Of a stretch of 62,000 nt of DNA, positions 1-10,749 are shown one piece after another. The DNA is taken from assembly GCA_014529385.2 (NCBI GenBank), contig CM043942.1, forward strand, positions 50,360,774 to 50,422,773. Direction: 5' to 3'. The notes below the pieces were generated by a model. It saw nothing but the letters and a program-made list of their open reading frames with translations, was not told the origin of the DNA and searched no databases. How positions within the stretch are numbered: the stretch's first letter is position 1; every line of letters begins with the position of its first letter. Made by a program: the position numbers and the translations under genes. The stretch comes from Adiantum capillus-veneris (taxonomy: Eukaryota; Streptophyta; Polypodiopsida; Polypodiales; Pteridaceae).

Positions 1-122
1 CAAGTTTTGCTTGTGCCCGAGCATCCATATTAGCACTTTGCTTTCGTGTATAATTTCTGTGAAGCTTGCCACCTTAGATCCACCTTCAAACACACGGCGG
101 TTCCTTGTGTGCCATACATTCT
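1..122 (-). mobile_element. LINE 3'-end fragment, antisense
   Basis: The first 122 bases are the reverse complement of the 3' coding part of the L1-type LINE at 1747-8136 (compare about 7790-7900 there, the stretch after the zinc-finger domain). The fragment runs off the left edge, so its full size is unknown. Similarity stops near 122, where the duplicated segment begins. Confidence 0.75.
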
Positions 123-1199
123 TACAAGGCTAGTGATGCATACTATATTCTCAAGGCATATCTCTAGTTCTTAAGGTCCACTATGGTTTCGTTTGTGGCC
201 TACACCTTTTATGCATGTATTTACTCTAAGTGCACGTATCCCAACTAAAGCTCCCCCTGGAGATAGTCATGTCTCTCAACCTACTTGCCTTCTAGCCGCT
301 CTACTACTTTTATGTAATGGAAATCCCTCATTGAATGTGAAAAATGATGGGTAGCCTCAAGGTACAACATGCTGACAATTAAACTGGCACTCATTTGTTG
401 TCTTGTTATTTAAAGGGGAGTAATGAATGTGTAGCTTGGTGTTTAAGTATTGGACTCGTTCTACAAGGTTGAAATCATGACTGCATAAAACATAGTGTGT
501 GCACGTGCACGCCAACGTGTGTGTGTTTTGTATGATTTATTATCCATCCCTTACGCACCCACCTCCATTTTGGGCGAGCCCCTCCTCGGCCAAAAGTATA
601 CTACCGCTCACTATTCGGCATGATTTATAGATTGCATAGTTTGGACTCAGATCTATTGCTCAATTGAGAGGACTAGTGCAACCCTAATGGTATGAGCGAT
701 GTCAAAGAAGGCCAACTAGCAAGTGTGCCTCATATCACATAGTGAGTAAGGGGGGAAATCTAGGAGAGAAGTTCCATAGAAAAGTTTAAATTGATGGGGA
801 TTCTTGGCAAAATTAAACTTAGAGAATATGGAGTGAGGCAATCTCATCATAGACACTGTTCACACGGGTATGGAAGAATCATGGGCAAGGGTTCAATGAC
901 CTTACCCATAAGTGAAGAGCTAAATCGGTAAACAAAGAAAGGTGTGTAAGTTTGTGTGTGCACATGGCACCCAACTTGAAGTGGGAAAGATGGACAACAA
1001 ATTTAGTGTTTAAAATTGTTTTTTAATAAATTACCTAGTGACTTTTTTATGAAACTCTTTGGATGACATTTTGGTACTCCTTGCGAAGTGTGAAAATCAT
1101 TATGAGAGAACGTGTTTGCATACTGCACATGCTCGAAATAAACCTCGCACCTACAAAATTTGAAATTTACTGCCAAATTAAACATTTGAAGGTGAGACG

Positions 1200-1572
1200 A
1201 CCTCTTAAATAGTGGAAAATTATATCTTAAAACCTTCAAATATACTCAATATGACTCTTAGTTGTACATTTTCCAAGTTTTGGAAAACAAGGGTGTGCGT
1301 TCGTGCACATGCACACGCTTGCCCCATGGGCTGTGAGTCAAAGAAGGCATTTGACAAGCAAGATCAAAACGAGCAAAGACCTATAAGAGATGACCTTTGA
1401 AATTGTGGAAAATAAATCTAAAAACCTTAAATATATTCAATATGACTCTTATTTTTAGTTTTCCAAGTTTTGGAAAACACGGGTGTGCGTGCACGCGCTT
1501 GCCCCATGGGCTATGAATTGAAGAAGGCATTGGGCAAGCAAGATAAAAAAGAACAAAGACCTATAAGTTAAA
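1200..1572. repeat. Two imperfect tandem repeats of about 185 bp
   Basis: Two adjacent units (about 1200-1392 and 1393-1572) share the stretch from the phrase ending ATATGACTC through GCCCATGGGCT to the run before CAAAGACCTATAAG. The same doublet occurs in copy B (about 51780-51930 and 51931-52110), so the tandem duplication is older than the segmental duplication. Confidence 0.75.
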
Positions 1573-1635
1573 TATGGCATGTGACTCTGCTACTCTTAAG
1601 CCAATACAAGGCTTAGCATTTGTTCAACCGGTAGT

Positions 1636-1638
<3 letters not shown>

Positions 1639-1688
<50 letters not shown>
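1639..1688. repeat. (GA)n microsatellite
   Basis: Uninterrupted GA repeat of about 24 units followed by a short G run. The same locus in copy B (52181-52214) has fewer GA units and a G run of about 20, showing slippage since duplication. Confidence 0.95.
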
Positions 1689-1690
<2 letters not shown>

Positions 1691-1734
1691 GCCAAAACCA
1701 AAAATATTGGTATGACAATGACTTCCGTTAACAT

Positions 1735-1746
1735 TTCAATAAAAGA
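1735..1746 (+). repeat. Left target-site duplication of the LINE
   Basis: The 12-mer TTCAATAAAAGA is repeated exactly at 8137-8148 immediately after the LINE poly(A) tract, and occurs once at the unoccupied site in copy B (52276-52287). Confidence 0.93.
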
Positions 1747-2119
1747 GTAAAGTATGAGCATTCCGGTAAGATTAGGAAGTGAAATGATGAAAGAAAAATG
1801 CATGACACAGAAGAAAGTTTCAATAGTAGCGTGGCGATGGCGGTAGCAGGGTAGAAGAAGCGTGCAGGCTTCTTGGGACTAGGTCTCGCTGTGCATGAGT
1901 GTGTGGCATACTCCGGAGTGAGGTTTGTTCACCTGCGAAGTCTGCTCCTTGTGTGTCGAGGCCATTCTGGACCCACAAAACAGGGAGCTTTTGGACGTCA
2001 GCCTCAGCGGCTTGGAGGAGATGAATAGGGTAGCGCCAAGCTGCTAGTGCACCGCATCTCCCCCCCCCACTCCAGCACGCCCACCTCCACTCAACCTGCT
2101 GCACAATACCCCTCAGCAC

Positions 2120-2222
2120 TTAATAATCGCGATGGCATCATAGTTAATAATCGTTTGCAATATACGTTAATTATCGTTGGTAGCAAGTGTTAATAATCGT
2201 TGGCAGCTTTAGTTAATTATCA
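2120..2222 (+). promoter_or_regulatory. Five-fold 23-bp-spaced TTAATWATCG array in the LINE 5' UTR
   Basis: The decamer TTAATAATCG or TTAATTATCG begins at 2120, 2144, 2167, 2190 and 2213 (last copy ends CA), spacing 24, 23, 23 and 23. The sequence between copies is less conserved than the motif. It lies about 120 bp upstream of ORF1, where plant LINEs carry an internal promoter. A role as repeated transcription-factor sites is inferred, not shown. Confidence 0.6.
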
Positions 2223-2342
2223 CCCTTGCTCTTTAAGACCTCCCTTTTGCATGGTACCCCTTTCACACCAGAGCCTTAAAGCCGAGAGTTTGCGGTTGGC
2301 CCAATTGTGGAATTGAGCGATTGATAAGCTACTAAAGGTTAT

Positions 2343-3902
2343 ATGCTAATGGAATTCAACGGTCTCGCCGTAAATGAGGACATTTGCAAATTCTCGCAGA
2401 TATTAGCGGCAAGGAAAATGTCCGAAACGGAGCTAGCGGTGCCAATGAATATAGGCGGCGTCTTGGTCTTGAGATCAGAGCATGACACGGAAATGTCAGG
2501 CCCCAGCTCGCCAAAGGTATCAACCATGCAAGAGCTCAAAATTGCTCCGACCGAAAAAGTCCCCTCTGAGGAAACAGGAGTGAAAATGGGCTCAGCACAA
2601 GGGTTCAAATTCGAAGTAAAAACCATCAAAGATGGGGTTCCTCAGGGACCAATCTGTGTGAATGTAAATAAAGCGTCAAGTTCATCGGCTACTTACAGGC
2701 CAGGTATATCGTTTGCTAGCATACTCAAGGGGCCTAACTCTAGGGATAATGGAAAAAGCTCAGCAGAAGGGATGTCAAGTGCAGGGGATATCAAAAACCT
2801 AAAGAATACAAAAGCTATACTGCAACAAGAGCTCTTGGAAGTCAACAAGATGCTTGAGTCCGGCCCTAACAACAACAAAAGAACTTGCTCCCATTCAGAA
2901 CTCAGTGTGCTGGTAGAAGACGGGTTGGTAGATCGAGCCTTCTCTGCTTTTAAAAATCCCTCCTCCACAGCATGTGGAGGTTGTCGAGGCTATTACTGTA
3001 GCGATTCCACCAGCACGGATAAAAAAACAGCTAGCCATCCAAGCTAAGATGACGCTTGTATTTGGATTCAGTGGAAGAATCCCGAACAGATTTGAGATGA
3101 TCCAATGGCTGCAAGGCCCTCAAATCCTTGGTCATGGAGGAGCAGTTGAAAGTACTTCATACCTAGCTAACGGGTTTTGCTCAGTGAGATTCAAAGAGGC
3201 CTCTGATGTGGATAAGATCCTCGACAAAGGGCCCCTAGTATTTCGGTGTGTGTGGTGCCTTGGGAGCTAGTGTTCGACTCGGCTGAATCTTTGCAAGCGG
3301 TTCATCCGGTCTGGGTAGAGTTTGTGGGATTGCCTAGCTGGCTGTGGGATAATCTCAGGATGCTTGCTAGCCAACTGGGCACTCCCTTATTTATACCTAG
3401 TAAGAGAGGGTTTGACAGAACTTCAAACAGGGTTTGTATAGGATGGGATTTGTCTAAAACGCCACCTAAAAGCATGGTTATCAATGTCAGAGTTGGGCTT
3501 GTTACCATTCCGCTAAACTTTGAAACTTACTTTGGGGCATGTTTTAAATGCAACAACTTTGGTCACTTTGCCAAGGATTTCCCATTGAATTCTAATGGTA
3601 CTACAGCTCCGGCAGTACAGGGCCCCAATAAAATGGAATCCCCGATGGGAGGGCTTGAGAAGCAGGGAGACAATAATGAAGGGACAAATACAGGGAAGGG
3701 TGAAGGAGGGATGGTGTGTGAGAAAATGGATACAAAGATGAAGGAAAAGATGATGGAAGAATCGGTTCCCATACAACAAGCTTCTGAAGGTAGAGGAAAT
3801 ATTAATAGGATCATTACTCCCGCTGCTACCCCCAAATTTATGACAGTAACAACGGCGATGGCTGTCCAAGTCCCGGGTCTGAAAAGAGCCAAAAGAGTGT
3901 AG
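2343..3902 (+). pseudogene. LINE ORF1 protein (gag-like RNA-binding, DUF4283 plus zinc knuckle), frameshifted
   Basis: Three overlapping open stretches (2343-3047, 2974-3270, 3246-3902) in two frames make up one ancestral ORF1. The middle and last pieces have the DUF4283-type pattern seen in plant LINE ORF1 proteins (HPVWVEFVGLPSWLWDNL), followed by a zinc knuckle CFKCNNFGHFAKDF in which the last Cys of the CCHC motif is Phe. ORF1 normally coats the element RNA. At least two frameshifts (near 2960 and 3250) and the lost zinc ligand show decay. The start at 2343 is the first Met of the first open stretch; an upstream start cannot be excluded. Confidence 0.8.
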
Positions 3903-4124
3903 GCAGTAGTAAGAGACTCCAAAGTGTTGCAAGTCGTCAGAACGCTGGAGGTGAAAGGATCTAATGCATCCTCCACCCCTTCAAAATAAGGGGGGTTCAT
4001 TATCCCTCTGCACAATCCATTTGCAACACTGCAAGAAAATAAATCCTCTGACTTGGAACCCTCGGATTCTCCTGAGACCAGGGGGGAATGATTCGGATGC
4101 TGAAGAATTCGTTCCTCTATCCCA

Positions 4125-4894
4125 ATGAACTCCGTATTAATGATGGAGTCTCTCACTATCCAATCTTGGAACGTAAAGGGGTTGAAAACCCAGAAGAAGA
4201 GTACCCTTTTTTGGGAGGAAATAAAAAAGGAGAAGACAATCAACTTTTGGGCCATTCAGGAACACCATTTAGACGCCCATAGCAAGAGAAAGCAGATGCT
4301 AGGAAAGAAACTGGTATTCTATAGAGAAGGAAATAACGCCTTCAGTGGCGTCCTTAGCATTGTGGACAGAGAATTGGAGCGGAAGTTGGTTCTTGACCAC
4401 CCATCCGGCAGGATCCTGCGGATTAGAATCAGATGGGAAGGGCGTCCCCTCACCATTGTGAATGTGTATAGCCCTTGCAATGCAAAAGATAGAGCCAAAC
4501 TATGGATGCATGTCACAGATACCCCTATTGAAGGGGGTGGTTGTTGGTTGGTGACTTTAACATGGTAGAAAAGATCAAGGATAGAACAGGATCCTCCAAT
4601 GTGCTGGTGGCTGGCTCAGAAAGGTCTAAATGGAAAAGTTTGTGCGCAAAGTGGGCAATGATCCACTTATGGGATGTTGGCCCATGGAACAGCACTCTTG
4701 GGTTCACCTACACAAGCCTTCAGTATGCCCGCACTGCCTCCAGACTGAACAGATGCTATTGCTCGCACCAAGCTGACTGGATGCCAACGCTGATGGAAAT
4801 GAAGGTAGTCCCAACAACAATCCTCTTGGATCACATTCCTCTGCGCATTCAATTTAAGAAGAATAAAGAGGAGGAGAAGGTCCCAAGAGGTTAA
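4125..4894 (+). pseudogene. LINE ORF2, N-terminal endonuclease (EEP/APE-like), frameshifted
   Basis: The two pieces 4125-4568 and 4541-4894, one frame apart, hold the endonuclease that nicks target DNA in target-primed reverse transcription. Visible motifs in order: SWNVKGL (catalytic Asn), AIQEHHL (catalytic Glu), NVYSPC, GDFNMV (catalytic Asp/Asn), SRLNR where family members have LDR, and LDH where SDH is usual. The shift is near 4545. From 4895 to 5407 the linker towards the reverse transcriptase has stops in all frames although its sequence is LINE-derived. The piece is not functional. Confidence 0.85.
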
Positions 4895-5407
4895 AAAAAA
4901 CTGTTGGTAACAGGGGCACCTCTTCAAAGACCCTCTTTTTAGGAATCTAGCCAAGAAAGCACTGGGTAAGCTAAAAAAATATGTCGACCTCAACAAGCAC
5001 AATGCGTGGGACCTCTTTTCTCGGAGGATCCAGAAAGCAATCAAAACCTCGGGCCCCCAAATCAAGAAATCTAGGGAGGATCACCTGTTGCATCTTTCAG
5101 TGGAGGTACAATTGCTTACCACTATAAAATGGGCAGACTACTGAGGGCGAACACAAACGATGGCTTGAAGCCAAATCGAACCTCGCTAATGAGTAGATAG
5201 AAGATATAAAAAAGGCTAGACTTCTCTCTAGGGAGATTTATTTGCAACCGGAAGCCTCCAATCAAGCTCATTTTTTTAGGGCTCTAAAAAAATCAAGAAG
5301 AGCCAGGGCCACGTCCGCTCGTTCGATGATGAGAAAGGGACAGCAGTTCATAACCAGGATGAAATGGCTGGTATGATGCTAGCTATCTCAGTCAAATCAT
5401 TGGACGG

Positions 5408-6421
5408 ATGGAGACCCATTCCCAAGAAGTGGAGGAAGCCAGAGGGACCTTACTACAGAGTGTTAAAAAGGAAATTCCCCACTCAGAAGCTAATAACTTG
5501 GAATGGGCATTTTCTGAAGACGAATGTTCACTAGCATTGCAAGCCCTTGGCAAGGAAAAGTTCCCTGGTCGGGATGGGATGACAGTGGAATTCTATGCAG
5601 AATTTTGGGATGATCTCAAGGCCCCAATCACAAGTTTGGTTAATAAAGCCATGTTCGATGGGTCGTTGGAGACAAGTGTGAAGAGAGCGCTTATCAAGCC
5701 CATCCCAAAACAGATCTACTGCTCTAAACTACAACATTGGCGCCCTATAATGATGATGTTGGTGGCCTACAAAATTATAGCTAAAGCAACGGCCCTCAGA
5801 CTAGCCCCCTTACTAACCAAGATCATCTCCCCCCATCAACATGGTTTCATTAAAGGAAGGTCCATATACGATAACATATTGGCAGCAATGGTGGGCATAG
5901 AGTACGCAACTGTCACAAAGCAGGAGTGCATTCTAATGCAGTTGGACCTGGACAAGGCCTATGACACAATAACATGGACATATATAGAAGCCATCATGGA
6001 AGCTCTAGGCTTTGGGCCGCGCCTCTGTTGGATGGTTAGTGTAATGGGGGCTGGAAGCCAGTCAGAGCTCCTATTTAACGGTAGAATTGTGGGCTCTTTT
6101 GAGGTTAAAAGGTCTATTAAACAGGGATGCCCTCTTGCCCCCCTACTTTTCGCCATAGGATCACATCCTCTAATCACGACGCTCGAAGCTAGTGCTGAGC
6201 GCGGGGAGGTGCAAGGCCTTGTTTTACTAGGAAATAGACAACTCCTGGCAAAATTTTTTGCAGATGATTGTCTCCTCTTCTTGAAGGCATGCCCCCAGGT
6301 CATCAAAAAAGCTCTGGAGATTGTACAAATGTTCTTGGTAGCTTCGGTGTCCCAGTGTAATATAGAGAAGTCAAGGATGATTTCCCTATCAGAAAATGAC
6401 TCATTTGATCCTTCTGTCTGA
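5408..6421 (+). pseudogene. LINE ORF2, reverse transcriptase domain
   Basis: A 337-residue open stretch with the non-LTR reverse transcriptase blocks in order: GRDGMTVEFYAEFW, WRPIMMM, HGFIKGRSIYDN, LDLDKAYDTITW (first catalytic Asp), KQGCPLAPLLFA and FFADDCLLF, the catalytic box, with Phe in place of the usual Tyr/Phe position. It ends at a TGA, after which the frame changes. It copies element RNA into DNA at the nicked site. This is the best preserved part of the element, but it is separated from the endonuclease and the C-terminal part by stops and frameshifts. Confidence 0.88.
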
Positions 6422-6471
6422 TCAGGGGAGATTGTCACAAAAGGAAAGATCCTTAGACATCTGGGAGCCCC

Positions 6472-7392
6472 TTGGGGGTGGATGTAACTCACAAGCAAAG
6501 ATTCGAGTGGGTGCTTGAAAAAATCAAAACAAAAATGAGTAGGTGGGAGTATGCTCTTCTCCCATTCCCAAGTCGGAAAAAAGTGATGAATGCCTTCATG
6601 ATGCCTTATATTGCCTTCACTAGCCCGCTTCTCAAGATGGCTAAGTGTCACTGGAAAGAGTTCTTAAAACCAGTAAAAACATTTTTATGGAAAAATAACA
6701 CGAAATCTTCCAGGCCATGCCAATGGGCCAGTTGGGAGTCTGTTGCTTGGCTGGGGAATCAAGGAGGCCTCGGGATTCTTAACCATGTGACCCATGCAGA
6801 AGCTTGTTGCGCCAAATTTGTGGTTTCCTTGGCTAAACAGGATCAAGTTTGGGCAGTTATGATCAGAGATATGATAGATGCAGCTAAACTTGGCTTGAAG
6901 GGAGGAAAGTGGAGAGGGGTGGAGATTCATGACATGCTGCTTGCCCCGGCGTGGTCTACCTTAAGACTGGGGGGCAGCTCAGGAGAATTGGTAAGAAAAT
7001 CCAATAGAGTAGCAGGAGTCTTAAAGTTGGGGGAAGAAGCCAGATACTTCAAGAACTCCATCTTACATTGGTCCCCCTGGCTCTCCAAAGTTGTAGATCC
7101 TCCACAAAATCCCTATTGGATTGAGACAGCAAGGAAGTTGAATAATAAGGGTCTGATCCGACTTGAGCACTTCTGGGACAATGCCAACAAGAGTTGGAAA
7201 ACCATTGACCTTATGATTTCTCAGTACCAACTCAATAGCTTGGAGGTCTTGCTTGTCCACAAAGTGATGAAAGAACTTGACAATCTAGTGATGCCAAAAT
7301 CTATGACTCGGAGTTGGACTGGAAAGCCTGGAAATGCCCTGGAAGCAGTCTCTTGTGGAGACCCCATAATAAAATCATTTATCAGACAATGA
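6472..7392 (+). pseudogene. LINE ORF2, post-RT (thumb/connection) region
   Basis: This 306-residue piece continues ORF2 in another frame after the stop at 6421. It carries the downstream pattern typical of plant L1-type elements: KIKTKMSRWEYALLPF, FLWKNN and WLGNQGGLGILNHV. The region is thought to help bind the element RNA. The end overlaps the next piece because of a further frameshift around 7320-7390. Confidence 0.8.
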
Positions 7393-7775
7393 TGCAAAAG
7401 AAGAATTGGTCTAGCCCCCTTAATAAGATATGGAAAAAGCAATGGCCGGAGGAAAGGTGGGAACATGTAATGGAGAACATATGGAAGCCAAAGGTTCCAC
7501 AATACATGAAGGTTTTCTTATGGAAGGTTATTTGGGGTGCTCTACCGACGGGGGTGAAGATTCAGGAGAGAGGGATTGGGTTAGATCGATGCTTGGGGTG
7601 CAGGTTGACTAGTGAAGATCTGGCCCACCTTTTCATGGACTGCCCAGCTATAAAAGGCCTCGCAGGGAAAGTATGCAAGTGGGTCCAGAGAACATGGAAA
7701 ATTAGTTTTTTCAAGACTGACCTATGCTTTGGAGGTAAAAACTCAGGTAGTCCTCGTCAGCACTCAGATTGTTAG
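7314..7775 (+). pseudogene. LINE ORF2, C-terminal zf-RVT zinc finger
   Basis: The stretch contains the zf-RVT domain of plant LINEs: IWKPKVPQYMKVFLWKV, then RCLGCRLTSEDLAHLFMDC, i.e. CxxC followed by H and C. Corresponding DNA, more decayed, is present at 45240-45500 in the truncated copy. Beyond 7775 the frame is lost and the remainder of ORF2 (to about 7960) can only be recognised by its similarity to the other copies. Confidence 0.8.
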
Positions 7776-8136
7776 ATACTTCTTCTTTCATAATGTATGG
7801 CAAACAAGGAACTGCCGTGTGTTTGAAGGAAGATTTGACATGGCAAGCTTCGCAGAAATTATACAGGAAAGCAAAGCGCTAATATAAGCACTCGGGCGCA
7901 AGCATCAGTCGAAGGAGTGGTCTAGGACTACTTGTGCCTTGCTGTAAGTAGACGGAATACCGGGGGCAAACCTTGGCCATCGGTAGGAGTGGCTGCCCTT
8001 ATAGCCGTTGTAATTATGATTCCTGGATGTTGTCATGGCTTAACATGAGCATGACAAAACCTTGTAATTTTTTCGTCTGCTCAATATAATTCACTCACAA
8101 TTGTGAGTTTTGCAAAAAATAAAAAATAAAAAAAAA
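7776..8136 (+). other. LINE ORF2 end, 3' UTR and poly(A) tail
   Basis: The decayed end of ORF2 is followed by a 3' UTR conserved with 45835-45980 (ATAGCCGTTGTAATTATGAT, then TTCACTCACAATTGTGAG). CTCACAATTGTGAG is a perfect 14-bp palindrome just before the A-rich tail and is kept in both copies. The tail is AT-interrupted (8115-8136). Confidence 0.85.
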
Positions 8137-8521
8137 TTCAATAAAAGAACCACCTGTTTGCTATCTGACAATCTGGCATGATTCAGGCTTATCTCTGCCC
8201 GAATCTTAGCTGATTGCCATGATCACAACTACCTACGATTGTAACCAAGCAATATAAGCATTTCAAACAGTTGGAACGTTGTCCAATCTTTGATAAATAT
8301 GTGGAATCAATGCACAAACATTTGTTTGTAGATGTCGTATACGCACTTTGATTGAAGATATACCTTGCTACTCAAGAAAAAGGTTCGAAAAAGAGCACCA
8401 CTCTGTCATAGCAACAATAAAGACTTCAAAGAAGCTGACATGAAATTCAGAGTGGTGATTATTCCTCACAGAGTGTCGGGTGCCTCCTCCGCACGCTTAC
8501 TCACACCCGCAAGAAAACTTT
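8137..8521. repeat. Segmental duplication, copy A, right part (PPR 3' flank)
   Basis: This matches 52276-52663 in copy B from the LINE target site to the point where the chromovirus LTR begins there. It includes the right target-site duplication of the LINE (8137-8148). On the minus strand it is the 3' flank and last coding bases of the PPR pseudogene. Confidence 0.88.
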
Positions 8522-9496
8522 CGGTTTCTATCCCTAAGCTTTGTGTTGCTCCTTCTGAAGGCTCGCTAACACCTGCAAGAAAGCTCTCTGCTTGAATTCC
8601 TAATACCTCATCAGATGGGGTGAGACCTTGGGCAATCATCCGATCTGCCATCCAGCAGGGAAACAATCATTAGCTCGTAAGCTGAAGCATTAATCTCAAC
8701 CTCCTCAGCGAGAAGAGCCTTCGCCTTATCAACGAAACCTGCTCTAGCATCCACTGAAAAAAGACTAGCGTAAGCTTTGCAATCTGGAACATCGACTTTC
8801 TCTTTGAGGTTCTTGAAAAGAGTTTCTGCCTCCTCAACCAAGCCCAGCTTTCCAAACCATCCAATTAGCGTCATCAGAGTCTCCACCCCGGGCCTTATCG
8901 CCATGCTTTCTAGCTTTAGCAGCACGTCTACCGCCCTTTGAAACTGATTTTTTTTCTCGAAGGCAGCAGTAAGCATGCTGACTGACTCATCTAAAGGAGC
9001 AAATCCTGAATTCATCATATCTTCCATTTTGAGGACAGCAGATGGTAGCAAATTTGAGTGACTATAAGCATTCATAAGAGCTGAGTAGATACCAGGCGCC
9101 ATCTGTAGCCTTAAGAAGGCATCCTCGTTCATAATTGAGAAAATTTTCAAGGCCTCTACAGCTTAACCTTGTTTCCCATAGCCATTAAGAACCGTAAGGT
9201 AAGTATCAACAGATACATGCAGCTTTTCCTCCTCCATTTTTGCTAGCAATGTTTCTCCCTCTTCAGGATTCCCAGTTTCAGAGTAAAACTCAATCATTTT
9301 ATTGCATGCTCATTGAACGTATTCCATCGAACATCTCTCTAGCTTTATCAAGCCTCTTTAGTTTGCAATTCATATCAATCAACAAAGTGCATGCTACAAA
9401 ATCAGGGGGAAAGCCCTTGTCATCCAAAGTACTCGTCAACCTGTCTACATCATCATAACGTTCTAAGTTCATGTATTTTACTAGAATTCTTTGCAA
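8466..9496 (-). pseudogene. Pentatricopeptide-repeat (PPR) protein, 5'-truncated pseudogene
   Basis: Read from 9496 to 8466 the minus strand encodes successive 35-residue helical repeats of the P type. Examples are DFVACTLLIDMNCKLKRLDK, SVDTYLTVLNGYGKQG, and PGVETLMTLIGWFGKLGLVE followed by DCKAYASLFSVDARAGFVDK. PPR proteins bind organellar RNA by one repeat per base. Damage: an in-frame TAA near 9163-9165, a frameshift near 8650, and no 5' part (the N-terminus with any transit peptide is missing beyond 9496, where a TC microsatellite begins). The last 45 codons contain a short tandem duplication of a GIQAESFLAGVS-like unit. Its 3' flank is what was duplicated to 31-52 kb. Confidence 0.82.
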
Positions 9497-9537
9497 ATTA
9501 TGGCTTCGAACTTCAAAAGTGCATTAATAATGGACCA

Positions 9538-9540
<3 letters not shown>

Positions 9541-9589
<49 letters not shown>
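9541..9589. repeat. (TC)n microsatellite
   Basis: About 24 uninterrupted TC units. It lies just beyond the 5' truncation point of the PPR pseudogene. Confidence 0.95.
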
Positions 9590-9591
<2 letters not shown>

Positions 9592-9596
9592 CATGG

Positions 9597-10740
9597 AGGA
9601 GATTGATGAGATCCGCCAGCGAAGAACAATGATGGATCTCCTATGTTTTAGCTCTTTTGAGGATTGTACACCTTGCTCATCATCTTGTATCAGTTCTCAC
9701 CCACTATATTCCCACACGCACACCCACATTGTGTTGTAATAGCCCCAAGTCACTACTTTCACCCCCCTACTCATATCCTACACAATTCCAGCTAGCTGCT
9801 TAGTTCACATCTATCAGTGAAGATTTTAGTTTTTCACTTCATTTTATTTTTGTACCCAGACATTGTATTAGATCCACCAAGATTGTATCGGTTTGATCTC
9901 ATAGGTCATATTGGCCTTTTGAAGATGTTTAATATAAAATTTCATTTCATCTCTCTCTCTCTCAGCAAGGCAACGCAGGGCAGGCGCGAGCAGAGTAGAG
10001 CGGACGTGAGCAGGGCATGCATGAGTAGAGCAGAGGAGGCAGAGCAAGACATCCTACGCGTAGTTGAGAAGACATCCTATACGTAGATGGATTTTTCTTT
10101 TGAGATGAAGCACCCTTGGTGTGAAAAAGTCCACAAAGAAACAATAAAAGCACCTTTTTCAACCACATAACCCTCTTTGTCAAAAGCAACCTTCAAACCA
10201 CCCACTTCATTTCTGAGTCCTCTAACTTTTGCATGAGGCATCAACCTACAAAGAGGGATAGAAGGACACTCATGATAGCCAATTAAACAATTGTATTTTA
10301 TTCAAAATATCTTGTCCTTTTTTCGTAGATCTCTGCTTCTTTAATGTCATCTTGACCAACCTCAGGCCTTACCACAAAAGGCACAATTGCAAGGGCTTCA
10401 GCTGGAACAAAATCACCACATTGACACCTTCTGGATTAGGTTGACTTTCTCCATCTTCACCCAAATCCTCTCTATCTTGAAAACTTGTCTCCACCTCATT
10501 ACTAACTTCACCCAAAATTTGACTACTTATTGGAGTATCCTTCTTTTTTGAGACTCTTGGTCGCTTCATTTGCTTAGATGAACAATATGGACTCACAAGA
10601 CTGCAAACACCACAAAGCTGTGATCTTTAGATCACAACACTAGAAGCAATCAAATGACTATCATGCTGTCTCCCATCTTAAAAAGATTTAAATTTGGTAG
10701 AAAAAAGAATTAAAATAACTAATCAACATTGAGAAATTAC
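9597..10740. other. Intergenic, nothing recognised
   Basis: I see no coding domain, tRNA or element border here. A short TC run at 9952-9962 is followed by about 80 bp of loosely repeated GCAGAGCAG-like sequence (9963-10060). Small open frames (for example the minus strand of 10369-10596) have no family resemblance. Confidence 0.5.
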
Positions 10741-10749
10741 AATATCAGG

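Larger units (their letters stand above)
123..1746. repeat. Segmental duplication, copy A, left part
   Basis: This noncoding stretch matches copy B in three pieces: 123-403 with 31092-31382, 404-750 with 49066-49400, and 761-1746 with 51369-52287. Matching is colinear with scattered substitutions and small indels. It contains no credible gene. Because it continues into 8137-8521 in the same way that copy B continues uninterrupted at 52287, it is the 3' flank of the PPR pseudogene to its right. Confidence 0.85.
1747..8136 (+). mobile_element. L1-type non-LTR retrotransposon (LINE), full-length or nearly so, inactive
   Basis: A 6,390-bp plus-strand insertion bounded by the exact 12-bp duplication TTCAATAAAAGA and ending in an A-rich tail (8115-8136). 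Order: 5' UTR with a spaced motif array (2120-2222), ORF1 with DUF4283-like and zinc-knuckle regions, ORF2 with endonuclease, reverse transcriptase and zf-RVT zinc finger, 3' UTR, poly(A). The paralogous copy B has the empty site, which proves the borders. Both ORFs are broken by several frameshifts and stops, so the copy cannot make its own machinery. The 3' end is shared with the truncated relative at 44931-45982. Confidence 0.93.

Noticed and set aside
3563-4255. 230-codon minus-strand open frame across LINE ORF1 and the start of ORF2
   Set aside because: Antisense shadow; the hydrophobic translation reflects purine-rich coding sequence read backwards.
5959-6651. 230-codon minus-strand open frame
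   Set aside because: It is the shadow of the LINE reverse transcriptase on the other strand, with no independent similarity.
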